Shown here: piece after piece, positions 5,792 to 6,426 of the stretch | Layout of the letters: every line of letters starts with the position of its first letter | Numbering within the stretch: position 1 is the stretch's first letter | Source of the DNA: Pseudomonadota bacterium | GTDB lineage: Bacteria > Pseudomonadota > Alphaproteobacteria > Sphingomonadales > Sphingomonadaceae | Reading direction: 5' to 3' | DNA length: 6,426 bases | Assembly: GCA_029781465.1 (NCBI GenBank) | Contig: JAKOWQ010000123.1 | Coordinates: 1-6,426, forward strand | Notes under the pieces: model-generated | The model's input: only the letters and a program-made list of their open reading frames with translations | Databases searched by the model: none | What the model was told of the DNA's origin: nothing | Translations under genes and position numbers: made by a program

Positions 5792-6426
5792 TGACTACGC
5801 ACGATCACATCGCCAAGGGCTGGAGCCGCGACCAGATGGCTGCCCGCGCCGCTCAGGAACTCGAGGACGGGTTCTACGTCAACCTGGGCATCGGCATTCC
5901 CACCCTGGTTGCCAATCACGTGCCCGCCGGGATGACGGTTACCCTGCAGAGCGAGAACGGCATGCTGGGCATCGGCCCCTTCCCCACCGAGGACGAGGTT
6001 GACGCCGACCTGATCAACGCCGGCAAGCAGACCATCAGCGAGCTGCCGCATTCGGCCTATTTCGACAGCGCGGCGAGCTTCGCCATGATCCGCGGCGGCA
6101 AGATCGACCTGACCGTGCTGGGGGGCATGGAAGTGTCCGAGAACGGTGACATTGCCAACTGGATGGTGCCCGGCAAGATGATCAAGGGCATGGGCGGGGC
6201 GATGGACCTCGTTGCCGGGGTCAAGAAGATCATCGTGGTGATGGAACACTGCGCCAAGGATGGTAGCCCGAAATTCATCCCGGCCTGCACCCTGCCGCTG
6301 ACGGGGCGCAACGTGGTCGATATGGTGATCACCGATCTGGCCGTGTTCCAGCGCCCGGATCATGCCTCGCCCTTCCGGCTGGTCGAGACGGCACCCGGGG
6401 TCACGCCTGAAGATGTGGCAGCACGG
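5791..6426 (+). CDS. scoB: succinyl-CoA:3-ketoacid CoA-transferase, subunit B (C-terminus cut by window edge)
   Basis: 212 codons are present with no stop, close to the usual full length, so only a few C-terminal residues are missing. This subunit carries the catalytic glutamate that forms the glutamyl-CoA intermediate: E55 in LQSENGMLGIGP, the CoA-transferase signature 2 region. Other family marks are VNLGIGIPTLVANHVP (30-45), ISELPHSAYFDS, GGKIDLTVLGGMEVSENGDIANW and the MEHCAKDG segment. It pairs with ScoA in the active enzyme. Its ATG shares the A of the scoA TGA (sequence TGATG at 5789-5793), and its own ribosome site is weak, which supports coupled translation. No odd residues or frame breaks are seen. 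Confidence 0.95.
   Translation, partial: MTTHDHIAKGWSRDQMAARAAQELEDGFYVNLGIGIPTLVANHVPAGMTVTLQSENGMLGIGPFPTEDEVDADLINAGKQTISELPHSAYFDSAASFAMIRGGKIDLTVLGGMEVSENGDIANWMVPGKMIKGMGGAMDLVAGVKKIIVVMEHCAKDGSPKFIPACTLPLTGRNVVDMVITDLAVFQRPDHASPFRLVETAPGVTPEDVAAR

Noticed and set aside
5740..6363. A 207-codon minus-strand open frame opposite scoB
   Set aside because: Antisense shadow of a clearly conserved CoA-transferase subunit.

Overview
The window is GC-rich DNA with tightly packed genes. The protein types present (a bacterial Cdc48/p97-type ATPase, an exported COG4798-like methyltransferase, a paired CoA-transferase) and the codon use suggest an alphaproteobacterium, most likely a sphingomonad (Sphingomonadales). 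That placement is an inference from recognised protein families, not from a marker gene. No rRNA, tRNA, CRISPR, insertion sequence or phage gene was seen, and base composition looks uniform apart from the AT-richer intergenic gaps.

Layout. From 1 to 2304 on the minus strand lies almost all of a double-ring AAA+ ATPase of the Cdc48/p97/VAT family; only its last few C-terminal residues run off the left edge. A 256-bp intergenic region (2305-2560) follows. It holds a possible cdc48 promoter, two perfect or near-perfect palindromes, a strong Rho-independent terminator reading leftwards and, just before that terminator, a possible small RNA with an anti-Shine-Dalgarno-like loop. From 2561 to 3310 (minus) is a methyltransferase-fold protein with a clear Sec signal peptide. 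From 3409 to 4191 (minus) is a two-domain universal stress protein. A 132-bp divergent gap with an FNR/FixK-like box separates it from a plus-strand HAD-family hydrolase (4324-4980). The right end (5081-6426) carries the two subunits of a succinyl-CoA:3-ketoacid CoA-transferase, joined by a 1-nt stop/start overlap, with the B subunit cut off near its C-terminus.

How the parts relate. The left half is stress and protein-quality related (Cdc48-type unfoldase, universal stress protein with a possible oxygen-responsive operator). The right half is acyl-CoA and ketone-body metabolism: scoAB moves CoA from succinyl-CoA to acetoacetate, linking acetoacetate or polyhydroxybutyrate turnover to the TCA cycle. 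The HAD protein upstream resembles the phosphatase-like domain family of ACAD10 and soluble epoxide hydrolase, but has lost the second Asp of motif I. The scoAB upstream region has a GTTGCA-N5-TGCAAC palindrome, and a related GTTGC-N7-GCAAC palindrome sits in the 2305-2560 gap, which could mean a shared regulator.

No wholly new multi-gene system was found. The best leads are the candidate small RNA at about 2410-2480, the exported SAM-methyltransferase-like protein, the FNR-like site in front of the stress protein, and the altered HAD motif.
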